Shown piece by piece: positions 23,550-37,470 of a DNA stretch of 64,000 nt. The position numbers and the translations under genes are program-made. The stretch is from Cryptomeria japonica. Taxonomy: Eukaryota > Streptophyta > Pinopsida > Cupressales > Cupressaceae. The stretch's first letter is position 1. The number at the start of each line of letters is the position of its first letter. The notes beneath the pieces were generated by a model, which saw only the letters and a list, made by a program, of their open reading frames with translations, did no database searches and had not been told where the DNA came from. Location of the stretch: positions 149,667,744 through 149,731,743 of the forward strand of contig NC_081407.1 of NCBI RefSeq assembly GCF_030272615.1, written 5' to 3'.

Positions 23550-26500
23550 ACAACCATAAAAATTAAACCATATGACACTTTAGGACATAATATGGTGTCT
23601 TAGGACACCATATGACCCCGTAGGTGTTGTTATGGGTCGTAAGGTGTCTTAAGGGGTCATATGGTGTCTTATGACCCCTTAGGACACCATATGACCCCTT
23701 AGGACACAATACAGTGTTGTTATGGGTCGTATGGACACCTAAGGGGTCATATGGTGTCCCATGGGGCCATAGGACATCATATGACCCCTTAGGTGTCGTT
23801 ATGGGCCGTATGATGTCCTAAGGGGTCATATGGTGTCCTATGACTCCTTAGGACAGAATATGACCCCTTAGGACACAATATGGTGTCGTTATGGGTTGTA
23901 CGGTGTCCTAAGGGGTCATATGGACCCTTAGGACACAATATGGTGTCGTTATGGGTCGTATGGACACCTAAGGGGTCATATGGTGTCATATGGGGCCATA
24001 CGACACCATATGACCCCTTAGGTGTCGTTAGGGATCATATTGTGTCTTAACGGGTCATATGGTGTGTTATGACCCCTTAAGAAACCATATGACCCCTTAG
24101 GACACAATATGTTGTCCTTAGGTGTCGTATGGTGTCGTAAGGGGTCATATGGTATCTTATGACCCCTTAGGACATAATATGACCCCTTAGGACACAATAC
24201 AGTGTCATTATGAGTTGTATGGTGTCCTAAGGGGTCATATGGTGTCCTATAACCCCTTAGGTGTCATTAGGGGTCATATTATGTCCTAAGGGGCTGTATG
24301 GTGTCTTATGACCCCTTATGACACCATATGACCCCTTAGGACACCATATGACCCATAATGACACCATATTGTGTCCTAAGGGATCATATGGTGTCCTATA
24401 ACCCCTTAGGACACCATATGACCCCTTAGGACACAATATGGTGTCATTATGGGTCATATGGTGTCCTAAGGGGTCATATGGTGTCATAAGGGGTCATAAG
24501 ACACCATACAGCCCCTTAGGACATAATATGACCCCTAATGACACCTAAGGGGTCATATGGTGTTCTATGGCCCCATAGGACATAATACAATCCCTTAGGT
24601 GTCGTTATGGGTCATATGGTTTCCTAAGGGGTCATATGGTGTCTTATGACCCCTTAGGACACCATATGACCCATTAGGACACAATACGGTGTCGTTATGG
24701 GTCGTATGGTGCCATAAGGGGTCATATGGTGTCCTATGATCCCTTAGGATACCATATGACCCCTTAGGACACAATATGGTGTCGTTATGGGTTGTATGGT
24801 GTCCTAAGGGGTCATATGGTGTCCTATGACCCCTTAGGACACCATATGACCCCATAGGACACAATATGGTGTTGTTATGGGTTGTATGGACACCTAAGGG
24901 GTCGTATGGACACCTAAGGGGTCATATGGTGTCCTATGGGGCCATACAACACCATATGACCCCTTAGGTGTCGTTAGGGATCATATTGTGTCTTAACGGG
25001 TCATATGGTGTGTTATGACCCCTTAAGACACCATATGACCCCTTAGGATACAATATGGTGTCCTTATGTGTCGTATGGTGTCGTAAGGGTCATATGGTAT
25101 GCTATGACCCCTTAGGACACCATATGACCTCTTAAGACACAATACAATGTCGTTATGGGTTGTATGGTGTCATAAGGGGTCATATGGTGTCCTATGACCC
25201 CTTAGGACACAATATGGTGTGGTTATGGGTTGTATGGTGTCCTAAGGGGTCATATGGTGTCCTATGACCCCTTATGACACCATATGACCCCTTAGGAGAA
25301 AATATGGTGTCGTTATGGGTTGTATGGACACATAAGGGTTCATGTGGTATCTTATGGGGCCGTAGGACACTATGTGACCCCTTAGGTGTCATTATGGGTT
25401 GTATGGTGTCCTAAGGGGTCATATGGTGTCTTATGACCCCTTAGGACACAATATGGTGTTGTTATGGGTCGTATGTTGTCCTATGACCCCTTAGGACACC
25501 ATATGACCCCTTAGGACACAATATGGTGTCGTTATGGGTTGTATGGTGTCCTAAGGGGTCATATGGTGTCCTATGACCCCTTAGGACACCATATGGTGTC
25601 GTTATGGGTCGTATAGTGTCCTAAGGGGACATATGGTGTCTTTCAGTGTCCATACGACCCATAACAACACCATATTGTGTCCTAAGGGGTCATATGGTGT
25701 TCTAGGGGGTCATCAAACACCATATAACCCCTTACGACACCATATGACCCATAACGGCATCATATTGTGTCCTAAGGGGTTGAAAGACACCATATGACTC
25801 CTTACGACACCATACGACCCATAAAGACACCATATTGTGTCCTAAGGGGCCCCTTAGGACACCATATCATGTCATTATGGGTCGTATGGTGTCCTAAGGG
25901 GACATATGGTGTCTTTCAATGTCCATACGACCCATAACGACACCATATTGTGTCCTAAGGGGTCATATGGTGTCCTAGGGGGTCATCGAACACCATATGA
26001 CCCCTTACAACACCATATGACCCATAACGACACCACATTGTGTCCTAAGGAGTCATATAGTGTCTTAAGGGGTTGAAAGACACCATATGTCCCCTTAAGC
26101 ATCGTTATGGGTCGTATGGTGTCCTAAGGGGACATATGGTGTCTTTCAACCCCTTAGGACACCATATGACCCCTTAGGACAAAATATGGTGTCATTATGG
26201 GTCGTATGGTGTCGTAAGGGGTCATATGGTGTTTAATGACCCCTTAGGACACCATATGACCCCTTAGGACACAATATGGTGTCGTTATGGGTCGTATGGA
26301 CACCAAAGGGGTCATATGGTGTCCTATGGGGCCATACGACACCTTATGACCCCTTAGGTGTTGTTAGGGATCACATTGTGTCTTAATGGGTCATATGGTG
26401 TGTTATGACCCCTAAGACACCATATGACCCCTTAGGACACAATATGGTGTCCTTAGGTGTTGTATGGTGTTGTAAGCGGTCATATGGTATCCTATGGCCC

Positions 26501-27283
26501 CTTAAGACACCATATGACCCCTTTAGACACAATACGATGTCGTTATGGGTTGTATGGTGTCATAAGGGGTCATATGGTGTCGTATGACCCCTTAGGACAC
26601 AATATGGTGTCGTTATGAGTCATATGGTGTCCTAAGGGGTCATATGGTTTCCTATGACCCCTTAGGACACCATATGACCACTTAGGACACAATATGATGT
26701 CGTAATGGGTCGTATGGTGTCCTAAGGGGTCATATGGTGTCCTATGACCCCTTAGGACACAATATGGTGTTGTTATGGGTCGTATGGACACCTAAGGGGT
26801 CATATGATGTCCTATGGAGCCATGTGACACCATATGACCCCTTAGGTGTCATTATGGGTCGTATGGTGTCCTAAGAGGTCATATGATGTCTTATGACCTC
26901 TTAGGACACCATATGACCCCTTAGGATACAATATGGTGTCGTTATGGATCGTATGGTGTCGTAAGGGGTCATATGGTGTCCTATGATCCCTTAGGACACC
27001 ATATGACCCCTTAGGATAGAATATGGTGTCGTTATGGGTCATATGGTGTCGTAAAGGGTCATATGGTGTCTTATGACCCCCTAGGACACCATATGACCCC
27101 TTAGGACACAATATGGTGTTGTTATGAGTTGTATGGACACCTAAGGGGTCATATGGTGTACTATGGGGCCATACGACACCATATGACCCCTTAGGTATTG
27201 TTAGGGATCATATTGTGTCTTAGCAGGTCATATGGTGTGTTATGACCCCTTAAGACACCATATGACCCCTTAGGACACAATAT
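23550..27283. repeat. 90-bp palindromic satellite array, left part
   Basis: Tandem units of mostly 90 bp (for example GTTATGGG words about every 90 bp at 24600-24875) are built from GGGGTCATATGGTGTCC and its exact reverse complement. Each unit can therefore fold into a hairpin. Some units are rearranged. Long frames (YDPLGHHTTHNDT, CPKGSYGVLRGH) only reflect a period divisible by three. The array breaks at 27283 with the hAT insertion and resumes in phase at 46969. Confidence 0.95.
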
Positions 27284-27299
27284 TAGAGATTTTTTTAGT

Positions 27300-27760
27300 G
27301 GTGAATCTTCACCAATTTGTAAATTCCGCACGAATAGTCTTGGGCACCATCGTGGTCAAATCGCTCAGAATTTTGGGGTTAACAACACACTGTAGAAAGT
27401 GGCTTCGCCAATGACCACACCCCATCGATGTGCATGCCCGTAATATTTTATTGGAATCACTCGGACATGGGTATTAGATCACCTCTACTATTTGCCAACA
27501 ATAGTTAAATGACCATGTACCCAGGACCTAATTCACCAATGGTAAATTACATGTTCATTGCATGCATCGGTCAAATTCGCCAATATCAAATAAAACATTA
27601 TAAGCATTCGAGGACCCATTTCGCCCTGCTTAAATTAAATGTTCATTGCATGCCCACGCAATTCACCAAAAATGCAAATAAATAAAATGTTTATTGGCAA
27701 TTGCGACGCCTAGGCCCTACGCAATTCACCAAAAATGCAATCATGGATTGCTATAAATAC
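27300..27760. repeat. Left subterminal TTCRCCAA repeats of the hAT element
   Basis: The core TTCACCAA or TTCGCCAA occurs at least six times here (for example 27308, 27404, 27530, 27557, 27662 and 27725) and recurs in the same orientation at 46570-46920. Subterminal transposase-binding motifs are typical of hAT elements. Confidence 0.65.
27752..27759 (+). promoter_or_regulatory. TATA box of the hAT transposase gene
   Basis: TATAAATA lies about 290 bp upstream of the transposase start. An AAG/GTGAGT donor-like site at 27956 suggests a spliced leader. Confidence 0.5.
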
Positions 27761-28045
27761 ACCATTTCTTACAATTTGTTCATGTCCGATTAGTAAATTG
27801 GGAGCTCTTAGAGTCTCGAGTCTTGATTTGCATTCTGCAAATTGAGTTGGAAAGTCAAAGTTCATTGTAGGGCGGAGGGCCAGAGTTACAATCCTACAAC
27901 ACAAGCCCAGGCATTCATTCCTGATTCCTGATTCAAAGAATTGAGAAGGCATAAAGGTGAGTAATCATTTCTTCATACTTGATAGTATTAGTTTTAACTT
28001 ATAATTCGTAGTGAGAGGTCAATACTCAAGATGTCATAGTCAGAC

Positions 28046-30808
28046 ATGGGTGAGACTCCTCAGGGTGGTGAAGGGATTGGGATGTCAGACAAGGGTAAGA
28101 CTCCTCAGGGTAGTGAAACTGAAGGGATTGGCAGGCCATCAAAATGCCCAAAACTTAAACTTAAAGATAGTACCATAAAGTCTTTTTTTGGAATTGGCAA
28201 AGTTTTTGGTCCATCAACCTCTGTAGTTGCAGAATCCATTCATAGTAGCTCACCACCACTAGTACCACAAGGTGGGATTGTCATTGAGTTAAATGCATCA
28301 AATGAGGATGACAATACCAACACGACAGAAGATGTTCTAAGGGATACACACAGTGAGATACCATTGGCGAATGCAAATGCTAGTACTGAAGATGATGTTG
28401 GTAGGAAGAAAAGAAAAAGGAAAGTAAAACTCTTGCGAGAGTGGGAGATGACAAGGAGTTTTAAGATTGATTGGGTAGCAAAGTACCCATTCATTGAACT
28501 GGTCCCAAATAATGATGAACAACCAATAGAATGCAAGTGTAAGATTTGTAGCTGGAAATCTAAAAGAGAGAAGAAGATGCAGCTAAAGCTTGACACCATA
28601 GAAAAGCATATTGGTAAGGTTTATGAAAAATGGATCATAGTTGGAAAGGAAACACGAGTAGTAAGATGGAAATCAAAGGAAGAATGTCTTCATGTTAAGT
28701 ATGTCGCGGAATAGGAAGAGCATAACTGCAAAATGACACTGATTCGTAATAGTGGATTTGGAAATACAATCAAGGCTGGGCTTGAACATGTAGCGAAAGA
28801 TGCAAACCTAGCAAAGACTGTTCAGATGAGTGTTGTTTTTCATATTATGTCGAGAGGGCGTCCTATGAAAGATTTCCCAGAATTTAGTAATTTATTATCT
28901 TTTTTGAATGTTCCTCACTATCCTATGTCACATTGGTCAATAAACATTGGATGAGAAATGGCAAACTATCTCGCTGAGGTGGAAAAGGAAAATTTACAAG
29001 AGAGTGTAAAAGAGTCAAATTTCATTTCATTATCCATAGATGAAGTTATTGCAGTAGATAACACTGCTTGGGTTTGTATGCATGTGTATACCGTAAAAGA
29101 ATACGTTCGCCGAGCTCATCTACTTTGTGTTCATAAAATGAGGGGCAATTCAACAGTAGAAAATTTATATTTGGAAGTTAAGAAAGCTTTGAATGAAATT
29201 GCTGGTATGGATGACTTGACAATTGCCAAGAAGTTGGTGTGTGTTGGAGCTGATGGAGCTGCAGTAATGCAAGGTCAAAGGACCGGTCTTTGCGCAAGAT
29301 TAAAAACTAGTATTGCACCATACATGGTTGGCATTCACTGCATGAACCATCGAATGAATTTAGCATATAGAATTGTAAGCAATTTCCCTACAATGTCAAA
29401 AGTTGAAGATCTGGTCCATGAGCTCCACTCATACTTCTGCCAAAGTCCTAAACGTTTTGCAGAATTTCAGATTTTTGCTAAGGGAGTAACAGGAGGAAAC
29501 AAGCTTCTCAGGGATGTTGAGACCAGATGGAACTCATTGCATGGACCAGCGAAACGAGTTCTAACAGAATATCAATCCTTGATCGGACTAATGTATGAGC
29601 AACGCCTCACAATAGACAAAGCTCTTGATCTCTTACATAAGTTAAGTGATATAGAGACTCTGTTAACTTTAGCTAGTCTTCTCCCCATACTAGATTCAAT
29701 GAACAAACTTGTTAAGAAAGTCCAAGATAGAACTATGTATATCAATGAGTATAGCACTCTACATAAAATGACATGCTTGAGCTTGGATGGTCTATATTCA
29801 GATCTAACAGAGCGAAGCCCAAATTTTTTTAGGTGGCAAATAATTACAGATTTGAATCATGTTGAAATTTTTTTACATTTCAATACAAAAAATGAGTTAT
29901 GTGTCTTTGTAAAAGGATTTCAGATACCAATGCACCAATCTAAGATGGGCAAGCGAGGCAGAGCACTACCAGTTAAAAAGGAAGATTTTAACATGATTGT
30001 TAAATCTGTTAGTGATAATTTGAAGTCTATTGCATATGAACTTTCAACTGAGATTCGAGAAAGATTCCCTTGAGAAGAAATACTTGAAGCCATGGGTTGT
30101 GTGTATCCTCAATTTTGGCATTCAATTGGAGATAATCCAAATGACGCAAAGATGTATCATAAAAAACTAGAGGAATTGATATTGACATTTTCAAAAGATG
30201 CATATTGCAATGGACAACCAATAGAAGGAATTTTAAATTTAGATCATCTTAGAAAACAATGTAAACAGTTTGCATTGGTTATGAAACAACAGTTGGTTAA
30301 CTTGGAGAATCCATTTGAACCTGGATCAATCACAAGGCTTTGGAAAAGGATAGATCAAAGTGAAGCATTGCGTATTGCAATACCAAAATATTTGAAACTT
30401 GCTGATTTATGTCAAACAATGATATTAGGGTCGATGGAAGATGAGAGAGTTTTCAGTGCATTAGGGCTTTTGAAATCAAAGATCAGAAACAAATTAGATA
30501 AGAATTTGGAAACTTGCTTGAGGTTGTTTGTAACCCAGTATAATGTTAGAGATTTTCCATATGATAGGGCACTGGCAATCTGGAATTCCATGCGTGATAG
30601 ACGAAGGGTGTGCAACACTTTAAAAGTTGGTGGTGCTACTGCTAGTGCTAGTGCTGAGACAAATGAATATGATGGATCACAGACTCAGAGTCAGCATGAA
30701 GACGAAGACATTTTTGAATACCTGACTCAGAATGAAGATGAACTTGTTAGTACTAGTCAGTTTTCGGATCTTGAGTCCATTTGGGATATAGAAGCCTCAG
30801 ATAGTTAG
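28046..30808 (+). pseudogene. hAT transposase with N-terminal zinc finger, three in-frame stops
   Basis: One continuous frame of about 920 codons is cut by TAG at 28712, TGA at 28952 and TGA at 30071. The order is: acidic N terminus with a KKRKRK basic run; a BED/TTF-like finger (CKCKIC, then KHIGK, about residues 165-200); a catalytic-core start SLSIDE (about residue 330); VCVGADGAAVM (about 400) followed by CMNHRMNLAY; ETRWNSLH; and a C-terminal hAT dimerisation segment with SMEDERVFSALGLLKSKIRN (about 795). This matches the ZNF862/DUF4371-like branch of hAT proteins better than Ac. All three stops can be reached by one C-to-T change from CAG or CGA. With the stops it could not make a full-length transposase. 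Confidence 0.88.
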
Positions 30809-31436
30809 ACTGAATCACTGAAGTGAATTAGTAGTTAGTTTATAGGTATTTATAATTATACTACAATTCTTGAGTCATATTACAATTTCAATTTGCAAAA
30901 TTGCAATACTATAGTTGTCATTGATGATTTTTGATATTGTATTCCTTGAATTTGTCAATCAGAAGTAGAACGGATACTTATTTCATATTTTTAATTGTGA
31001 ATTTGAATTATTACTAAACAATTGAATTATCAGTAAATTGGTATTTGGTTCCACATTATGTAACATGTTGAACATGAAATGCAACAAATTTGTGTCACAA
31101 GATCCATAAAATAATTCATATTGCATAACTGTTACTGCTAGAACCTTTCTACTGTTCTACATTAAATGCTTAAAATGATGTTCATGGCAATTAGGGTTTT
31201 GTGTTTGTTTTTTGTCTTAGTTGGCTAGTAAACCGAAGTTGTCGTGCATTGAAAATCTAAGTTGTCCTCTATTTATTTGTCCATGTCAAAGTCAAGTGTG
31301 GTCAAATGGTTGGTCAGACATGTTTAATGGTTATCGCTAGCTCACAGGTCCTTTATCATCAAGTTAGTTTAAGTCGTGAGTTTGCGAGTACTGGGAGATT
31401 TTAGTTGTCGCTAGCTCGCAAGATGTTTTGCACTTG
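30809..31436. other. 3' flank of the hAT transposase, no gene seen
   Basis: AT-rich sequence without a supported frame. The TCGCGAGGT-type repeats begin near 31230. Confidence 0.6.
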
Positions 31437-32815
31437 ACCATTTTACGTTGCGAGGTTGCGACTGGGTGTGATTTTATGTTGTTGCACAGTCGCGAGGTGT
31501 TCATGGTTAAGTCATTTTAATTTGTGATCATGCGATGTAGTTGGTATCGCAACTTAGTTGGTTTTGTCGCTTGCTCACAGGTTTTGAAGTTGTTTAGCAT
31601 TTTAAGTTGCGATCTGGTGACAGGTAAGTTTTGGTCTGATTTTGTGGTCATCGCATGCTTGCGGGTTTGTAAGTCTTAAGTAAAAAAGTGTTGCGAGCAT
31701 GCAATGGTGGTTAAGTGCCTTGTTATCGTGGGATCGCAAGGGTTTAAGTCAAGTTAAGTTTCGAGTTGCGAGCTTGCGATGAAATAAGTTATTTTGTTAG
31801 ATCAATGGCTATCGCTCACTCATGAGATTCTATGAGGATTCATAAAAGGGGTTGCGAGCTTGCGATTAAGAGGATTTGGTAGCATTGTCGCTAACTCGTT
31901 GGTTCCTTTCCTAATTGTTATAACTAGTTGAGAGTGTGCGATTAAAGATGGGGATTGACACGTGGACTTGTTTGTTGGGTTCTGTAAAAGTTTTGACATG
32001 ATCAAGCCAAGATTTTGACATTTGTACAATTGCATTAATGCATTCTATCAGTTTAGTTGAATTAATTCCACACTAGCTAGTTCATGCAAGTGTGGCAGTT
32101 AATGAGACTTGGTCACTTGAGAGAAGTGACGGCGCCCAAATACCATTTTATGTTGCGAGGTTGTGACTAGCTGTGATTTTATGTCATCTCAAGGTCGCGA
32201 GGTGTTCATGGTTAAGTCATTTTAATTTGTGATCATGTGATGCAGTTAATTCGCTTGCTCACAGGTTTTGAAGTTGTTTAGCATTTTAAGTTGCGATCTA
32301 GTGATAGGTAAGTTTTGGTCTGATTTTGTGGTCATCGTATGCTCGCGGGATTGTAAGTATTAAGTCAAAAAGTGTTGCGAGCATTCGAAGGTGGTTAAGT
32401 GTCTTGTTGTCATGGGATCACAAGGGTTTAAGTCAAGTTAAGTTTCTAGTTGCGAGCTTGAAATGAAATAAGTTGTTTTGTTAGATCAATGGTTGTCGCT
32501 CACTCGTGAGATTCTTTGAGGATTCGTAAAAGGGGTTGCGAGCTTGCGGTTAAGAGGATTTGGTAGCATTGTCGCTAACTTGCTAACACGTGGACTTGTT
32601 TGCTAGGTTCTGTAAAATTTTTGAATGCCAATCGCCAATCAAATAGAAGGGCATGAATTCAAATTTCGCTCGAGTACTTCAGTTTGAAGTTTGAATTAAT
32701 GTCATTATGCCATAGTAGCTACTAGCTAGTTCATGCAAGTGTGGCAATTAATGAGACTTGAGACTTGAGAGAAGTGATGGTGCCTAGAATTCAAATAGTA
32801 AATACCATAAATTGC
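31437..32815. repeat. Tandem duplication of about 0.7 kb, rich in TTGCGAG words
   Basis: 31437-32140 and 32143-32815 align in the same orientation. Shared words include GCGAGGTGTTCATGGTTAAG, GGTTGCGAGCTTGCG and AACACGTGGACTTGTTTG. Many short TCGCGAGG, TTGCGAGC and TCGCTAAC words recur on both strands. The same vocabulary returns at 46075-46530. Confidence 0.8.
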
Positions 32816-35800
32816 ATGATCGAGTCAAGGTTTTGTATAATTGCATTAATGCATTCTATCTTCGAGGTAGTCCAGTGAATTGAACTCTGCAACAACGTTG
32901 GAGAATTCAAAGTGTTGGGTGTGAGAAAATTTCAGAAAATTGGTTAAGTTTTTCTCCTGCAGCTAAAATGAGCCAGGTGATGAGTGGTGATGGAGGTTCC
33001 AAGCCCAAGCCCAAGGCCACAACAAGTGGAGCAGGCGGACTTGGAGGTTCCAAGGCCAGTACCACTGAGGAAACAATGGTTAAGAAATACAAAGATGAAT
33101 TTGTAGATTTGATGCCAGGGACTTCCGTTGCTTTGAATAAAAATCATTTGGCATGGAGAGATTTATGGAGCCAATGTAGAAACCCTACCACGCTGAATAT
33201 GATTGGTTATGCTCTGTTTCATTATTTCTAGAAAAATAGGGTTAAGGGTGTCCCGATGTCAAACCCTTGGGATTTAAATATGGCAAAGTTAATTGTGCCA
33301 GATGTGTATGTTGATGTGGGTTTGATCAAAGAGTTGGGCAAATGCTATTGCCTAGTATCTAGGGTAATCAGAAGAAAGAACCAGTCTACCCTAGTTTCAA
33401 TTAACAGAGCTAGCTTTGTTGAAGCTTTCTAGATTACTGGTGCTGCATGTACAAATATAGATTTGGAGCGGATTGCAGAGGATTATGACAAATACAAAGG
33501 TGTTATCAAGAAGCATGCAATGCCCAAATACATGCCTAGGGTGAATAAGAAGCCAGTTATAATTATAGAGAGTATCAAACCACCATTTGACATCACACCT
33601 TTCCACCATTATATGCATTGTACAATCTATGGATTATGTAGAGTGTTGGGTTTTGATGAGATTCAACAGTGTCAGCTGAATTACTAATGATGGCTATGGA
33701 CATTCAACACCCAGATGTTAACAAAGATTATGATTATGTGGGCTATGTGGTTAAACACATTCATAATGCTCTAGTTGAAATTCAGAGTGGTGCACCTAGC
33801 CCTACATTCAAGCATTATTCATTGCTAATGCATTTAATCTTGTTCTATAATGTTGAGTTCATGGATAAAGAATTGGAGCTTTTCAAAGAAGAATTCGGTG
33901 TCTTAATGCCAATACAAAGATGGACCCAGGTTTGGGATAGTAGTTCTCCCCATTCTTCTTTCCTTTTCTTTGAAAATTGGATTGTTTCACCAATTAAGGA
34001 AATGCTAGGAATAAATAGAGAACGAATGTCAATTAATGTTAGGAGAGTTTTGAGACCTTACCAGTATGTTCCAAACTGGCCTATTTCACATAACTAGGGG
34101 GACTTTTATTTTTTTTATAACTTTACTATTATGAGAGTCTATGGGTGTCCTCAACCTCCCCATATTTTACCAAAATTTGTTCCAATTAGGATTTATTTTA
34201 TGGAGTTTATCTAGCAATTGACCCTAGTTGAAAAAGAATACCTTGATAAACATAGGAAGGGTTCTTTTCTTCCTAGGCTTTAAGTTGCATCTGATTTTAC
34301 CATTGGTAGGAGTTCCTTTGATGAAGTAAACAATTTCCTTAAATAGTATAGGTTGGTTAATGTTGTGTCTAGATTTTGTGATCTGGAACAATTTATTAAA
34401 GTTGCAATGCCAAAAATGACACCTTGGGCCACAATAAAGGACCATGCACCATTGGATGATGAAGACATGGTTAGAAATTTGCTGAGAAAAGATGAAGTAC
34501 AAGAAAGGAGAAGAAAATGGAAAAATTTGATGAGAGTTGAAGCAGAATTGTTGGCTACTGACCCTAGTTTCTCAGGCTTTTGCCCTGATAGCCCATACCT
34601 TGAGAGGATTAACAAAATGCTGAGTTTATATGAAACTCTGATGGAACAAATTCCTCAAATTCCAAAAGTGACTGCTCAGCAACAAGACCCCCAAGATGGA
34701 CATTCTTCACATGACAAGAGGCCACTTAGTGTGTCTGCTGATGATGTAGAGAGTGGGGATGAAGTTCAATCTACCCGAGTGCCAACTGCAAAGAAACAAA
34801 AAACCACTAAGGTCAGTACAATTGTGAGGAGAGACCCTGCTAGACCAATTGTTATAGAACAAGGACACTACTTTCATCAAATAAGGACACTTCTTAGAGA
34901 AGCAGGGCAGAATGAAGAATGGGGAGAAACAAATGAAGCCCTTGCTCAAGGCTTTGATGAGCGTGTGATGTTGTCAAATGAGTTCATGAAAGATGATGAC
35001 TTTATTAAGTCAAATGAATTTAAAAGTTTTTTGACAAGGTTGAAACAAAATCAATTAAAACAAAATTTGGTCATAGAGGAAGCAAATCAAGAAAAGAAAG
35101 AGGAGATCATCAAGGCACTACAGGAATATGATCCTGACAAGGAGGAAGTATCTGTGGAATGGGCAAGACAATTGATAAAGAGTACTGGTATGATTCTGAT
35201 GCCTGACTGGGATATCTAGTCTATTTTTATTATTGATCAGATTAGGAAGCAAGAGGACCCAATGTTTAGAACTGAATTTGAAATTGGAGATGTAATAAGA
35301 GGATTAGGATTTAATCCTAAGTCAAAGACACTTGCTGCTTGGTCTTTGGACCCTTCCACTTAAAAGCCCCACCTTCTAAATATCCAAGTAGAAAAGAAAG
35401 CTGATAAAATGATTTGGAACTTGCAGAACACAACTGCCACAGAGATTGCCTCATTTTTTACTCAAGTTTCTTTCATGAATTTATTCAAAATAGAGGATTT
35501 GTCAAGAAGATACACAGAAACATATACCCAATTGATTGCATTGTCTAAAAAATATGAAGAGACACTGATGAAGAAGGGCACTCTGGAGGAAGAGTTAGTG
35601 GAGTTAAAAGAAAAAATTGCAAATGAGCCCCCTCCAATACAAATTACATAACAAGTACAAGAAATACTAGCTGATGTGACAACAAAAATGGAGGAATACG
35701 AAGGGAAAATTGAAAAGCTTGAAAAGGAACAAAATGTCAAGGCTATCTCTATTGTGTCAGGAATTTTCAAACAGAGGATTAGTGTATTGAAAGACAAATT

Positions 35801-35819
35801 GATGGTTGTGCATGATATG

Positions 35820-37470
35820 TGTGTAGGGAAAAAAAGCGAGACTAGGCTAACATGCCCTAATCCTACCTTTTGACACACATTGTGGAATACAAAAGAGCCT
35901 AGAGGTATCACACATTTGGCTACTTCTTTTTGTAGAAGAGAGAGCCATGGGCTACCTATTAGGGTTTCTATTCCTTTGTTGTAATTGAAAGATAAAATGA
36001 TGCAAGTTCAATTCTTAACCCCAAAGTGCAAGTATGAACTAATAACAAGATTGCAAAATTGAGATTAAACAATGGAAAGCTGTAAACACAAGGACAAGAC
36101 AAGAATGCAGATGAGTACCCAGAGTTAAAATCTGAGTGAAAACGTTCGGGATGGGGGCGCAGGTGCCACTGTCCTGATACTGCTCCTGAAACTGTTGTTT
36201 TGCAACCTAAAAAGTTGTTGGAAAATGCTGAAACTTGCTGTTTGACTGAGGGACCAGGGTGCCTAGCGCCACTATCCCAGGGACCAGGGCACCCAGCGCC
36301 CTTGTCCTGGCAGGACCAGGGTGCCCCACGCCCCTGTCCTGGTCTTTTGCCCTGAAATTTGGTGTGTAGCTCAGTTTCTGTCTGCTTCTGCCGGATCTGC
36401 AACTTGTGGCGTCGTCCGAATCCCGAAATCTGCACTTATATCTGAAAAGGTATGGTGGGCGGCTATATAGGGTTTTGCCTTAGTCAAACCCCCACTTTGG
36501 TGATTTCCACCTCCACGAATAGCCAAGTTGTATTGTAAAAGTAATGTGTGTGCAAACCTTGTGTGTGTGCAAGATCCTAAAATGCAAGTAAGCAAACTAG
36601 AGCAACCTAGAAAGTAAACCCTAATTGCTTGTAAATGATAATGTAAATGCTCCAAACCAATATGCAAAGTGATCTAAAGCATGAATACAAATGATATAAT
36701 GAGGCTTATGCAAAGACATGAAAATAACATGAAATCATACCCAACCCCAAGGGAGGGGTACAAGCCAATCTTCAGTCGGTGATCCCTTATTGCTCTTCAA
36801 TGCCTTCAAAGCCCTAAATGGATGAATGAAATTGATGAATGCTTGATGGATGGATGTTGAATGTTATTGAAGTCTTCAAAGATCTGCTCTTTCGCTGCAT
36901 AGAAGGTCCCTTGAAAACCAAAATTCCCCTCCTTTCAAATGAAGAAAGAGAGCTCTTATATATGAAACCCTAGGTCTTAATTTTAACTTTTGGCCAACCT
37001 AGAGATTTAATCTCCCGCCAATTTCTTGGGGTTAAGCTTTATTTTATGATTGGATCGCACTCCTCAAATTTCGGGAAAAATGTCTGGGACTGTGTGCACT
37101 CCAGGCGCCATGGTCCCGACAACTTTTCACCAAATTTTTAGGGCCATCGGATATGATGATTTTAGAGATAATCCCGAAGTTACAGCTGATTTCAAGATGT
37201 TTTGACCCCCGAAATCAGGCCTTAAAGTTCAAAATAGGACCTAATTAGGGTTTTAGATTAAATGATGTATTGGAGGAATAAAATGAAAAGGGCACACTTT
37301 AATGAAAGGGCCCAACTTTATGATATGGGAGATGATAAAAATAGAACCTTAGACCTAATTAAGTGCTAAAGGGGAAATGCAATGCAAAATGCAAAATGCG
37401 CCAAGGCGGGTGCTAAACTAGGTGTGAAATTGTACCACCCTAGCAAGTGCGTACAATTTACGATGCTACA
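35820..37470 (-). repeat. 3' LTR of the Gypsy-type element
   Basis: 1,651 bp. It contains a tandem GC-rich stretch (about 36150-36350) with repeated GGACCAGGG and CAGCGCC words. Confidence 0.92.

Noticed and set aside
23789-27111. Repeated YDPLGHHTTHNDT/CPKGSYGVL frames in the satellite
   Set aside because: The unit is mostly 90 bp, a multiple of three, so open frames propagate automatically. Stops and phase shifts occur irregularly.
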